Positions 28,159-36,514 of a DNA stretch of 42,886 nt are shown piece after piece. The stretch is from the NCBI GenBank assembly GCA_030041955.1, contig JASIAO010000193.1:1-42886 (forward strand). Direction: 5' to 3'. Made by a program: the position numbers and the translations under genes. Under the pieces are notes generated by a model that made no database searches, was not told the DNA's origin, and saw nothing but the letters and a program-made list of their open reading frames with translations. This stretch comes from Acidobacteriaceae bacterium (GTDB lineage Bacteria; Acidobacteriota; Terriglobia; Terriglobales; Acidobacteriaceae). Every line of letters begins with the position of its first letter. The first letter of the stretch is position 1.

Positions 28159-28692
28159 TCAGCTGCGCTCAACCTTTCCGCTTCGCCCCGCCGCCGCATG
28201 TTCCGTCTTTCCCGCCAGAAGATCCAGTGCGTGCGGCAGCAGCGGCAACGCAGCCCGCAGAGAACTGATCGCCCCCGACGGGCTGCCCGGCACATTCAGG
28301 ATCAGCGTCGTACCCCGCGTCCCGCACACTCCGCGGCTGAGCGCCGCCAGCGGCGTCTCGCGCCGTCCCTCGCTCCGCATCACTTCTGCCACACCCTCCA
28401 GCAGCCGATCGCACACGGCCCGTGTTGCCTCCGGCGTCACATCCCGGGGCCCAATCCCCGTTCCGCCGGTGGTCACCACCAGCCTCGCCCCATTCGCCGC
28501 CTGCCGCAGTGCGTCTTCAATCAGCCTCTGTTCGTCTGCAACCGTAACCCGCCCCAGCACCGCAAATCCATGCCCCTCCAGCTCCCGCGCCACCGCCGGA
28601 CCGGACACATCCCCCCGCTCGCCGCGCGCGCACGAGTCGCTCACCGTAATCACCACCGCAGTTCGCCTTGAGGCCCCAGGGTTACGAGTCAC
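28159..28692 (-). CDS. MoaB/Mog-family molybdenum cofactor biosynthesis protein
   Basis: AVVITVSDSCARGERGDVSGPAVARELEGHGF, LVVTTGGTGIGPRDVTPEAT, LNVPGSPSGAISSLRAALPLLPHALDLLAG. GTG start at 28692 preferred. Confidence 0.9.
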   Translation of the reverse strand: MTRNPGASRRTAVVITVSDSCARGERGDVSGPAVARELEGHGFAVLGRVTVADEQRLIEDALRQAANGARLVVTTGGTGIGPRDVTPEATRAVCDRLLEGVAEVMRSEGRRETPLAALSRGVCGTRGTTLILNVPGSPSGAISSLRAALPLLPHALDLLAGKTEHAAAGRSGKVERS

Positions 28693-28801
28693 GTTTTCGA
28701 TTGTACAAACTGCCCTGTAATTCCCGAATTGATGAGAAAATAGATAGATAGCATCCGTGGCGTTCCCGCCGGAGCCGCGCAAAAGAAGTTACCCAGGAAT
28801 G

Positions 28802-29917
28802 CCGATTCGAGTCACCCCAACCGAGACCCCCGTCGAGCAGCCGGAAGCCGAAGCTCCACGGCAACCCGAAGCGATCCCCGCGTCCATACCCCCGTCTTCG
28901 TCCAATGGATCTGGCGCACGCTCCTTCCGCTACGCCAATCGCTACGAAGAGCTCGACCACACCGATCTGCTCCATGTCATCGACGAGTTGGAGGGCGACC
29001 GCAACTGGGCCAGCCTCCGCGAAAAGCTCTGGATCGCGCTCATCATCCACCTGCTCATCGTGTGGTATCTCTTCTACGGCCCCAAATACATCTTCCACGT
29101 CCGCGTCGTCGATCCCTCCGTTGTCCTGCGCCAGCGCCAGAAGGACCTGACTTACCTGAACCTTCCTCCCGACGCGCTGAAGCCGCCACCCAGGCCGAAG
29201 CCGACCAACATCATCTCCGACAAGACCCGCGTCGCGCAGTCACCTCACCCGACCATCGACCGCAAGACGCTTGAAGAGCTCGAAGCGATGCGTCGCGCCG
29301 GACCGCCCGCGCCCGTTCAGGCGCCGCCTGCCCAAACCCCGGCTCCGCCGCAGCCTCAGGTTGCGCAGCAGCAACGGCCCACGCCGCCGGCGCAGCCCTT
29401 GCCGCAGAATAACCAGGCCAAATTGGACGCGCCCCCCATGGCGCCCATCCCCAACATCAACGCCGGCTCCAGCAATCCCAATGAGCAGCTTCAGCAGGAT
29501 ATGCGCCAGGCCATGCGTGGCGGCGGGGGCGGCGATGCCGGCCTCGGACGGCCTCCGCAGAATCAGGGCCTCAATGCCGGCGTCCAGATCCTCAGCGACA
29601 CCATGGGCGTCGACTTCGGTCCCTACATACAGCGCGTGATCTGGGATACCGAGCAGGCCTGGTGGCCCATCATACCCGATGAAGCGCGTCCACCCTTCAA
29701 CAAGCAGGGGCAGACCTACATCAGCTTCAAGATTCTGCCCAACGGTAACGTCGTCGACATGCACCTCGACGGGCCCTCCGGTGATGTCGCCCTCGACCGT
29801 GCTGCCTGGGCCGGCATCACCGGCGCATCGCCGTTCCCGCCGCTGCCCAGGAACTTCAAGGGACCGTTCCTTGAGCTCCGGTTCGATTTCCTTTACAACC
29901 TCGAGCCCGGACAGTGA
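28802..29917 (+). CDS. TonB-family protein (N-terminal TM anchor, proline-rich linker, TonB C-terminal-like domain)
   Basis: WIALIIHLLIVWYLFYGPKYIF helix; PVQAPPAQTPAPPQPQ linker; GQTYISFKILPNGNVVDMHLDGPSGDVALDRAAWAGITGASPFPPLP matches TonB C-terminal signature. GTG/ATG start uncertain (28757-28802). Confidence 0.85.
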   Translation, partial: PIRVTPTETPVEQPEAEAPRQPEAIPASIPPSSSNGSGARSFRYANRYEELDHTDLLHVIDELEGDRNWASLREKLWIALIIHLLIVWYLFYGPKYIFHVRVVDPSVVLRQRQKDLTYLNLPPDALKPPPRPKPTNIISDKTRVAQSPHPTIDRKTLEELEAMRRAGPPAPVQAPPAQTPAPPQPQVAQQQRPTPPAQPLPQNNQAKLDAPPMAPIPNINAGSSNPNEQLQQDMRQAMRGGGGGDAGLGRPPQNQGLNAGVQILSDTMGVDFGPYIQRVIWDTEQAWWPIIPDEARPPFNKQGQTYISFKILPNGNVVDMHLDGPSGDVALDRAAWAGITGASPFPPLPRNFKGPFLELRFDFLYNLEPGQ

Positions 29918-30033
29918 CCCTCCGCCGCCAGCAGCTTTTCGGCATTCTGTTGCTCGCGGCTGTCATCCTCGTCTTCGCCCTGCTGCGCGCCGATCGCCAC
30001 GCCCTCTTCCCAACCGGCTGGTGGCGCTGGTAA
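29914..30033 (+). CDS. 39-aa single-TM microprotein coupled to the TonB-family gene
   Basis: Read by hand, below ORF-track cutoff: GTG at 29914 within GTGA overlap; MTLRRQQLFGILLLAAVILVFALLRADRHALFPTGWWRW*. Confidence 0.6.
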   Translation: MTLRRQQLFGILLLAAVILVFALLRADRHALFPTGWWRW

Positions 30034-30057
30034 GAGCGACCCTCCCGCAAAACGAGC

Positions 30058-30082
30058 GGGGCAGAGACTCCATCCCTGCCCC
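30058..30082. terminator. Hairpin after the TonB/microprotein unit
   Basis: GGGGCAG (30058-30064) / CTGCCCC (30076-30082) inverted repeat, no T-tract. Confidence 0.35.
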
Positions 30083-30115
30083 CGTCATTCTGACGCTAAT
30101 CGCTAACCGCTGTCT

Positions 30116-30298
30116 TTACGCCGCTCTCTTCTTCCTCATCGGCTCTTTCGTCTCCGATTTGCCGAAGTCCGCCGCCAGCCCTTTGTTTTTGCTCGCCATC
30201 TGCGCCTGCGTCGGCTCAATCACATTGCCGAACTCGCGCCCACCCACCTGCTCATGTTTCTCCTGCTTCGGCTGAGACGCATTGTTTCTCTTCTCCAT
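30116..30298 (-). CDS. Small hydrophilic charged protein (60 aa)
   Basis: MEKRNNASQPKQEKHEQVGGREFGNVIEPTQAQMASKNKGLAADFGKSETKEPMRKKRAA; perfect Shine-Dalgarno AGGAGG just upstream of ATG (aggaggatgcaATG). Confidence 0.72.
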   Translation of the reverse strand: MEKRNNASQPKQEKHEQVGGREFGNVIEPTQAQMASKNKGLAADFGKSETKEPMRKKRAA

Positions 30299-30421
30299 TG
30301 CATCCTCCTGTTCTGATCTCTCTTTCTCTGGATGCCAGCGCCCCTCTGGAATTTGCCCGCAATCTGCGGAGTGTCTGCCCGCTCTGCCTTTGCGATTCTT
30401 GCCTTACGAGGTGCGAGTACG

Positions 30422-31483
30422 ATGAACACATCCGCCATGCTGACTCCAGACCAGGCCTGGGCCGCTATTCTGGCCCGCGATCCCTCCGCCGACGCGGAGC
30501 TGGTCTATGCCGTCACCACCACCGGCGTTTTCTGCCGTCCAACCTGCCCCAGCCGCCGTCCTGAGCGCGCCAACGTCCGGTTTTTCCCTGACGCGTCCGC
30601 CGCCGCCCATGCCGGATTCCGCCCTTGCCGCCGCTGCTGTCCGCAGGAGCGCCACGCCGACGCCGCCCTCGTCGAACGCCTCACCGACGCTCTCCACCGT
30701 TCGCGCCCGGTGACCCTTGCGGAACTCGGCCGCATCGCCGGCCGCAGCCCCTTCACTGTCGAACGCCTCTTCCGCCGCGTGCTCGGTGTTACTCCCGCAC
30801 AGTATCAGCGCCAGCACCGCGCTGCCTCGTTCCGTCGCGAGTTGACTAACGGTGCCGCTCGCATCACCGACGCCATCTACGACGCTGGCTACTCCGGCTC
30901 CAGCCGCGCCTACGAGAACACCCAGCTCGGCATGGCTCCCGGCTCTTACCGCGCCGGAGCTCCCCACGCCCGCATCGGCTACGCCATTGGCGCTTGCCCG
31001 CTCGGCCGCCTGCTCATCGCCGCTACAGAACGCGGTCTCTGCTCCGTGATCCTCGCCGGCACCGACCGTCAGCTCACCGCCGAACTACGCAAACAATTTC
31101 CCCTTGCCGATCTCCACCCCAACCCTCAGCTCGCGTCCATGCTGGACCAGGTTCTCTCGCAGTTCACCGAACACCCCGCCGTGCTCGATCTCGCGCTCGA
31201 CCTCCGCGCCACCGCATTCCAGATGCGCGTCTGGGAAGCGCTGCGCCGCATTCCGCGCGGCGAAACCCGCACCTACGCCCAGCTCGCCAGTTCGCTCGGC
31301 CAGCCTACTGCCGTCCGCGCTGTCGCACGCGCCTGCGCCACCAATCCCGTTGCCGTCGTCATCCCCTGCCATCGCGTGATTGGAAGCAATGGAAAGCTCA
31401 CCGGCTACCGCTGGGGCATCGAGCGCAAGGACAAGCTGCTCGAACTCGAAAAGCCAGCATCGTCCTGTCGCGAAAAGCGGTAA
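30422..31483 (+). CDS. ada: Ada-type bifunctional transcriptional regulator / O6-methylguanine-DNA methyltransferase
   Basis: Zn-Cys N-domain GVFCRPTCPSRRPERANVRFF...GFRPCRRCCP; AraC-type HTH; C-terminal active site NPVAVVIPCHRVIGSNGKLTGYRWGIERK. Confidence 0.93.
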   Translation: MNTSAMLTPDQAWAAILARDPSADAELVYAVTTTGVFCRPTCPSRRPERANVRFFPDASAAAHAGFRPCRRCCPQERHADAALVERLTDALHRSRPVTLAELGRIAGRSPFTVERLFRRVLGVTPAQYQRQHRAASFRRELTNGAARITDAIYDAGYSGSSRAYENTQLGMAPGSYRAGAPHARIGYAIGACPLGRLLIAATERGLCSVILAGTDRQLTAELRKQFPLADLHPNPQLASMLDQVLSQFTEHPAVLDLALDLRATAFQMRVWEALRRIPRGETRTYAQLASSLGQPTAVRAVARACATNPVAVVIPCHRVIGSNGKLTGYRWGIERKDKLLELEKPASSCREKR

Positions 31484-31558
31484 GAGCCGGTTCCTGGCGC
31501 CAACGCCACCGACTTGCAGCAGGAGCTCCTTAACTCTGTGCGCGTATACTGCTTTGCC

Positions 31559-32131
31559 ATGACCTCCGCTGCCTGGAAACTGGCTCTGCTTCCTGTGCTT
31601 GTACTCGCACCGGCGCTGTCCGCGCAGACAGCGGCCGTCCCTGCGAGTACCGCCGCCCCGAAGATTGAAAATCAGTTGAGTTTCACCGTTGTCGGCGTCA
31701 CCGTCCGCACCAGCAATGCCGCTGAAGCAGGCGGCCAGGGTCAGATTCCACAGCTCTGGCAGCGCGTGATGTCCGCCAACCTCCTCGACCAGGTTCCCAA
31801 TCGCGCCGGTAACAACATCGTTGTGGTCTACAGCGACTTCGCCGGCGACAGCGACGGCGAGTACAACTACACACTCGGCGTGCCCGTTCTTTCCGTGGCG
31901 AAGCTGCCTGATGGTTTCGTCGCGAAGACCATCCGCGCCGGACGCTACGCGGTCTTCACCTCCGATCAGGGTCCGCCAGAGAAGGTGGTGCCGGCTCTCT
32001 GGATGCGGATCGACCGCCTTACCCCTGCACAGCTGGGCGGAGACCGTGCCTACCACACTGACTTCGAGATTTACCCGGCCGATTCCGGCCCTGACTCCCT
32101 GCAGATGACCGCCCACGTCGGCCTTAAATAG
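31559..32131 (+). CDS. Secreted GyrI-like (AraC effector-binding-like) small-molecule binding domain protein
   Basis: Signal peptide MTSAAWKLALLPVLVLAPALSAQ; NNIVVVYSDFAGDSDGEYNYTLGVPVLSVAKLPDGFVAKTIRAGRYAVFTSDQG is effector-binding-like. Confidence 0.7.
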   Translation: MTSAAWKLALLPVLVLAPALSAQTAAVPASTAAPKIENQLSFTVVGVTVRTSNAAEAGGQGQIPQLWQRVMSANLLDQVPNRAGNNIVVVYSDFAGDSDGEYNYTLGVPVLSVAKLPDGFVAKTIRAGRYAVFTSDQGPPEKVVPALWMRIDRLTPAQLGGDRAYHTDFEIYPADSGPDSLQMTAHVGLK

Positions 32132-32387
32132 CAGGGAAGCGGCACCCACGCCCGGTACCCCACCATTTTGCCCAACCGATGTCGAAGGCCCGATGTCGAA
32201 GGCGTTGTCCGTTTGGCAGATGCGTGATCCACCAAAGAGGACTTTCGTAACCGCCATCCCCTCGATTTCTCTGGACTTGATTTCCGCGCTTCGCTACGCT
32301 GGTTGATAGTAGGGAAGGCTCTGTCCGCAGCGCGCGACAGAGCTTTTGTTTTTGGGATAGCCGCTTTCGTGTCCCGGCTTCTACTGG

Positions 32388-32416
32388 TCACTGACGACTG
32401 AATCACTGATCTCTGA
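32388..32416. repeat. Degenerate heptamer repeat TCACTGA x4
   Basis: TCACTGA-CGACTGA-a-TCACTGA-TCTCTGA read directly. Confidence 0.55.
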
Positions 32417-32502
32417 GTTGCGGCCCAGGCCGCGACGGCGCTCTTTGACAATTCGGATACAAAGCCAACCGTAGCGCGGCCGTCGTGGCCCTAACCTCCG
32501 TG

Positions 32503-32619
32503 TTTCCCACACATGCAGCAAAACGCCGTCTAAATGCTTTATTTCCCACACTTGCAAAGTGCGATCCTGTAACCGCTTTGTTTGCCACACCTGCGCACTT
32601 CTCGAAAAAATCGAGGTCC
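32503..32619. repeat. Three imperfect tandem repeats with exact 39-bp period
   Basis: TTTCCCACACATGC at 32503, TTTCCCACACTTGC at 32542, TTTGCCACACCTGC at 32581; each of the latter two is preceded by GCTTTA/GCTTTG. Confidence 0.8.
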
Positions 32620-32684
32620 CGGCCCACGAAAACATCGAAATGGGAGAATCAACGCGGAATGCATAAAGCCTTCGCGGGACTGAG

Positions 32685-32719
32685 CCCTGTACCCTGTACG
32701 CTGCACCCTGTACGCTGTT
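32685..32719. repeat. Heptanucleotide tandem repeat x5 directly upstream of thrS
   Basis: CCCTGTA-CCCTGTA-CGCTGCA-CCCTGTA-CGCTGTT, ending 3 nt before the thrS ATG. Confidence 0.8.
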
Positions 32720-32722
32720 TTC

Positions 32723-34747
32723 ATGAGTTCGATTCAGGTTCAGCTTCCCGATGGCTCGGTGCGGCAGGTCCCTGCCGGCACCACGCCGCTGGCCATCGCT
32801 GAGAGCATTTCCCCTCGTCTCGCCCAGGCCGCGCTCGTCGCGCGCATCCGGCCGCTCAAGGCTGCACCGGTGGCCGCAACTTCTGCCGATGGCACCGAGG
32901 CCTCCATGTACGCCTCTGAAGATCCGCACGCTGAGCGCCTCGTCGATCTCTCCACGCCACTCCAGGAAGACGTGGCCCTGCAGCTCCTTACCGACCGCGA
33001 TCCGGATGCGCTCAGGGTCCTGCGCCATTCCGCCGCGCACGTGCTCGCCACTGCCGTGCTCGAACTCTTTCCGGAAACCAGGCTTGGCCACGGCCCGGCG
33101 ACTGACTCCGGCTTCTTTTACGACTTCTGGCGTCCCACGCCGTTCACACCCGAAGACCTCAAGCTGATCGAAGGCCGCATGGCCGAAGTTGTAGCCCGCG
33201 ACGAAAAATTTGTCCACGATTTCGAGTCCCGCGACCAGGGTTTGAAGGAATTCCGCGCCGGCAACGACTTCATGAAGGTCCACTTCATCGAGAAATTCAC
33301 CAAACCCGGCGAAGCCATCTCCCTTTACCGCAACGGCAAATTCGTGGACTTCTGCCGCGGCCCCCACGTTCCCTCCACCGGACGCGTCAAAGCCTTCCGC
33401 GTGACCAACCTCGCCGGAGCTTACTGGCTTGGCGACGAGAAGAACCCGCAACTACAGCGCATTTACGGCACTGCGTTCTTTTCAAAGAAGGATCTCGACG
33501 AGCACTTCGCCCGCCTCGAAGAAGCGGCTCGCCGCGACCACCGCGTCCTCGGCAGGCAGCTCGATCTCTTCTCCATCCAGGATCTCGCCGGCGCCGGCCT
33601 GATCTTCTGGCATCCCAAAGGCGCCATGATCCGCAAGCTGATGGAAGACTGGATGCGCGAAGAATGTATCCGCCGCGGTTACGATCTGGTCTATACGCCG
33701 CACGTGATGCGCTCGCACCTCTGGGAAGTTAGCGGCCACGCCGGCTTTTACGCGCAGAACATGTTCACCCCCATGGAACTGGACGACGCCGAGTACCGGC
33801 TGAAACCCATGAACTGCCCGGGCCACATCCTCATCTACAAAAACTCGCCCAGGAGCTACCGCGATCTTCCCGTCCGCCTCGCAGAGTTCGGTAACGTCTA
33901 CCGCTACGAGCGCTCCGGCACCATGCACGGCCTGCTGCGCGTCCGCGGCTTTACTCAGGACGACGCACACATCTTCTGTACTCCCGGGCAGATCGAAGAC
34001 GAAGTCGTCGCCTGTATCGACTTCGCGCAGGCCGTCCTCACGACATTCGGATTTAAGGATTTCGTCGTCGAGCTCTCCACCTGGAATCCCAACGATCGCA
34101 AGAGCTACGCCGGCTCCGACGACAAGTGGGAACTCGCCATCCGTTCGCTCGAGCACGCGCTGGAGCGCAAGGCCATCCCGCACAAAACCATCCCCGGCGA
34201 AGCCGCTTTCTACGGCCCCAAGATCGACATTAAGCTCGTCGATGTGCTCGGCCGCCTGTGGCAGCTCTCCACCGTGCAGTTCGACTTCAACCTGCCCGCC
34301 CGTTTTGAACTCGAATACGTTGGCGAAGACGGCGAACGCCATCAGCCCGTCATGGTCCATCGTGCCCTCTTCGGCAGCATCGAGCGCTTCTTCGGCGTCC
34401 TTATCGAGCATTACGCTGGAGCCTTCCCGCTCTGGCTCGCACCCGTTCAGATCGGCATCGTCCCCATCAGCGAGCGGCATCGCGGCTATGCCGAAAAGGT
34501 GCAGCAGCAGCTGCAAAATGCCGGTCTGCGCGTCGAAATCGATGCCCGCAACGAGAAGATGAACGCCAAAATCCGCGACTTCACTCTGCAGAAAGTCCCC
34601 TATGTCCTTGTGATGGGCGACAAGGAGGAAGCCGGCAACGCTGTCAGCGTCCGCACCCGCGGCAAAGGCGATGAGGGGTCCATGCCGCTGGACCAATTCA
34701 TTGCCCGCGCGCAGAATCTGATTGCAGGCAAATCGATGGAGCTGTAG
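32723..34747 (+). CDS. thrS: Threonyl-tRNA synthetase
   Basis: 674 aa; TGS-domain start SSIQVQLPDGSVRQVPAGTTPLAIAESIS; HSAAHVLATAVLELFP; MNCPGHILIYK; HRALFGSIERFFGVLIEHYAGAFPLWLAPVQ. Confidence 0.97.
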   Translation: MSSIQVQLPDGSVRQVPAGTTPLAIAESISPRLAQAALVARIRPLKAAPVAATSADGTEASMYASEDPHAERLVDLSTPLQEDVALQLLTDRDPDALRVLRHSAAHVLATAVLELFPETRLGHGPATDSGFFYDFWRPTPFTPEDLKLIEGRMAEVVARDEKFVHDFESRDQGLKEFRAGNDFMKVHFIEKFTKPGEAISLYRNGKFVDFCRGPHVPSTGRVKAFRVTNLAGAYWLGDEKNPQLQRIYGTAFFSKKDLDEHFARLEEAARRDHRVLGRQLDLFSIQDLAGAGLIFWHPKGAMIRKLMEDWMREECIRRGYDLVYTPHVMRSHLWEVSGHAGFYAQNMFTPMELDDAEYRLKPMNCPGHILIYKNSPRSYRDLPVRLAEFGNVYRYERSGTMHGLLRVRGFTQDDAHIFCTPGQIEDEVVACIDFAQAVLTTFGFKDFVVELSTWNPNDRKSYAGSDDKWELAIRSLEHALERKAIPHKTIPGEAAFYGPKIDIKLVDVLGRLWQLSTVQFDFNLPARFELEYVGEDGERHQPVMVHRALFGSIERFFGVLIEHYAGAFPLWLAPVQIGIVPISERHRGYAEKVQQQLQNAGLRVEIDARNEKMNAKIRDFTLQKVPYVLVMGDKEEAGNAVSVRTRGKGDEGSMPLDQFIARAQNLIAGKSMEL

Positions 34748-34760
34748 AAAGGCGAAGGTG

Positions 34761-35024
34761 ATGCAGCTAGCCGAGCGGTTCGTCCTGGTGTTCACCGTTG
34801 CAGCCCTGGCTGGCTGCGGCTGGCTGCTTCTCTTTCGTACCCACCACATCGTCGCGCATGCGCGGCGGCGGCATCCCGTCAGCCCCGGCTGGATCCAGAA
34901 CTGGCCTTTTCATCGCATGATCTTCAAGCCCTGGTATCCGGCGTACCTCCGTTTTGGAGGGATCTTCGCCTGGCTGCTGGCTGTGTGGCTCGTCTCAATA
35001 GCTCTTCTCAGGTTTCTGCACTGA
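34761..35024 (+). CDS. Small two-TM membrane protein
   Basis: MQLAERFVLVFTVAALAGCGWLLLFRTHHIVAHARRRHPVSPGWIQNWPFHRMIFKPWYPAYLRFGGIFAWLLAVWLVSIALLRFLH, 87 aa directly after thrS. Confidence 0.65.
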   Translation: MQLAERFVLVFTVAALAGCGWLLLFRTHHIVAHARRRHPVSPGWIQNWPFHRMIFKPWYPAYLRFGGIFAWLLAVWLVSIALLRFLH

Positions 35025-35116
35025 TTCTTCGTCACGCAACTCAAGCGCGCCTTCCGCCTGCATGAGCTGCTCGCCCGGACCATCCTCCTGCCCGAGCGAG
35101 CAGCCTGACACTCGAC

Positions 35117-36403
35117 TTAGTGCGGGTGATTGTCCTCCGGCTTCTTCTGCTGAGGATGCTGCTCGGGCTTCGGAGCCGGCCGCGCCTGCGGCTTCGCTTC
35201 GGGCCTGGGTGCTGGCCGTGCTTCCGGACGTGCCTCAGGCCTGGGTGCTGGCCGTGCTTCCGGACGCGCCTCGGGCCTTGTTGTGGGTGCTGGCCTTGCT
35301 TCCGGACGTGCAGCCGGCGTAGCCCTCTCCTCCGGTCGCGCTGCTGGTGCCGGCCGTGCTTCCGGCCGTGACGCGGGAGTTGGTCTCGCTTCCGGAGCCG
35401 GTCTCGCCTCATTTGCGGGCCGTGCTGCCGGCCGATTCTCTACCGCTGCCGTTCTCTCCGCAACCGCGCGGATACTCGCAGGCGGAGCCTCCGGAGCTCT
35501 TCGTCCGTCATTCATCGGCCGGTTGTCCGCCACCAGTTGTGGGTGCCCGTGGTTCACGCTGGCAAATTGTGCGTGGTTCTGCATCGACGTTCGCATGATC
35601 GTGCGCTGCGCTGGCAGCGGTGCGGTATGCGGCTCGTTTCGCGCCGACCACTGCTGCGGTGTCGGACGGTAGTTGAGCCCGTCGTGCCCGCCGCTATACG
35701 CCACCCGCGACGTGTTGTACCGATTCACCACGTGGTAGTTGTAAACGTTGTGGATCACAGTCTCGTTCACATGGGTCACTGCGGTGTTGTAGTAGAACTG
35801 ATTCTGGCGCCAGTATCCGCCCTCGTACCCGTTCCCAAAATAGCCGAAGCCGTAGTTCACGCCGCCGTAGAATCCGATGTGCAGCCCCCAGTATCCCGGG
35901 TACCAGTGGTACCGCCCCGAATAGAAGCCCCAGTACCCTGGCGTCCAAAGCGCGCCTTCCCACGGAGCCAGCACCCACGCGCCCGGCACCCAGTAATATC
36001 CTGCCGGCGCATACGCCCAGTACCCCGGCGTCCAAATGTAACCGTCTCCCGGACACGGCGGCTGATCGTAGTCCGGCAACGTAGGCGGAGGCTGCGGTGC
36101 CACGTCTTCGTCCGTCTCGTCCGTGGCGTAATCCGTTGGCGGCGGAGCTTCCTGGTAATTCTCCGTCTCATCTGACGGCGCGGACGTCTGGTCGGCGGGC
36201 GGAGCCGGGGGATTCTGCGCGCTGGGCTGGCCCGTCGTGGTGTAGCTTGCCGGCGCCAGGTTCGCATCCGCCGGGTCGCCGTTGTCTGCTGCGGCCGGCT
36301 GTGTCTGGCTGGCGTTCTGGTTTTGGTTCTGATTGCTGTGGCAGCCCGCCACTGCGAATGCCACAACGACGAGGGGCGTCAGGTACTTACCAATCCTCTT
36401 CAT
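35117..36403 (-). CDS. YXWGXW-repeat lipoprotein with Ala/Arg/Pro/Glu-rich C-terminal tail
   Basis: Lipobox AVAGC in MKRIGKYLTPLVVVAFAVAGCHSNQ; repeated YIWTPGYWAY, YYWVPGAWV, ALWTPGYWGF, YHWYPGYWGL; C-terminal EARPAPRPEARP repeats. Confidence 0.85.
   Translation of the reverse strand: MKRIGKYLTPLVVVAFAVAGCHSNQNQNQNASQTQPAAADNGDPADANLAPASYTTTGQPSAQNPPAPPADQTSAPSDETENYQEAPPPTDYATDETDEDVAPQPPPTLPDYDQPPCPGDGYIWTPGYWAYAPAGYYWVPGAWVLAPWEGALWTPGYWGFYSGRYHWYPGYWGLHIGFYGGVNYGFGYFGNGYEGGYWRQNQFYYNTAVTHVNETVIHNVYNYHVVNRYNTSRVAYSGGHDGLNYRPTPQQWSARNEPHTAPLPAQRTIMRTSMQNHAQFASVNHGHPQLVADNRPMNDGRRAPEAPPASIRAVAERTAAVENRPAARPANEARPAPEARPTPASRPEARPAPAARPEERATPAARPEARPAPTTRPEARPEARPAPRPEARPEARPAPRPEAKPQARPAPKPEQHPQQKKPEDNHPH
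35205..35276. repeat. 36-bp tandem repeat x2 inside the lipoprotein gene
   Basis: CTGGGTGCTGGCCGTGCTTCCGGACGTGCCTCAGGC then CTGGGTGCTGGCCGTGCTTCCGGACGCGCCTCGGGC (12-aa unit on the minus strand). Confidence 0.8.
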
Positions 36404-36514
36404 GCGTGCGTTGGATGCCGAAACCTCGCGGCAAGGCGGTAATTTCCTTGCGTGCGGCCCGGCCTTCCTTTCCTCCGTTCCGGGCATTCAGTTTACGCCG
36501 TTTGTCAGAAGGGG

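Noticed and set aside
32445-32473. TTGACA promoter-like element upstream of thrS
   Set aside because: Good -35 but no acceptable -10 at 16-18 nt.
32503-32619. CRISPR-like array interpretation of the 39-bp repeats
   Set aside because: Repeats too short and degenerate, only three units, no cas genes in the window.
33482-34849. 455-aa minus-strand ORF
   Set aside because: Shadow ORF opposite thrS.
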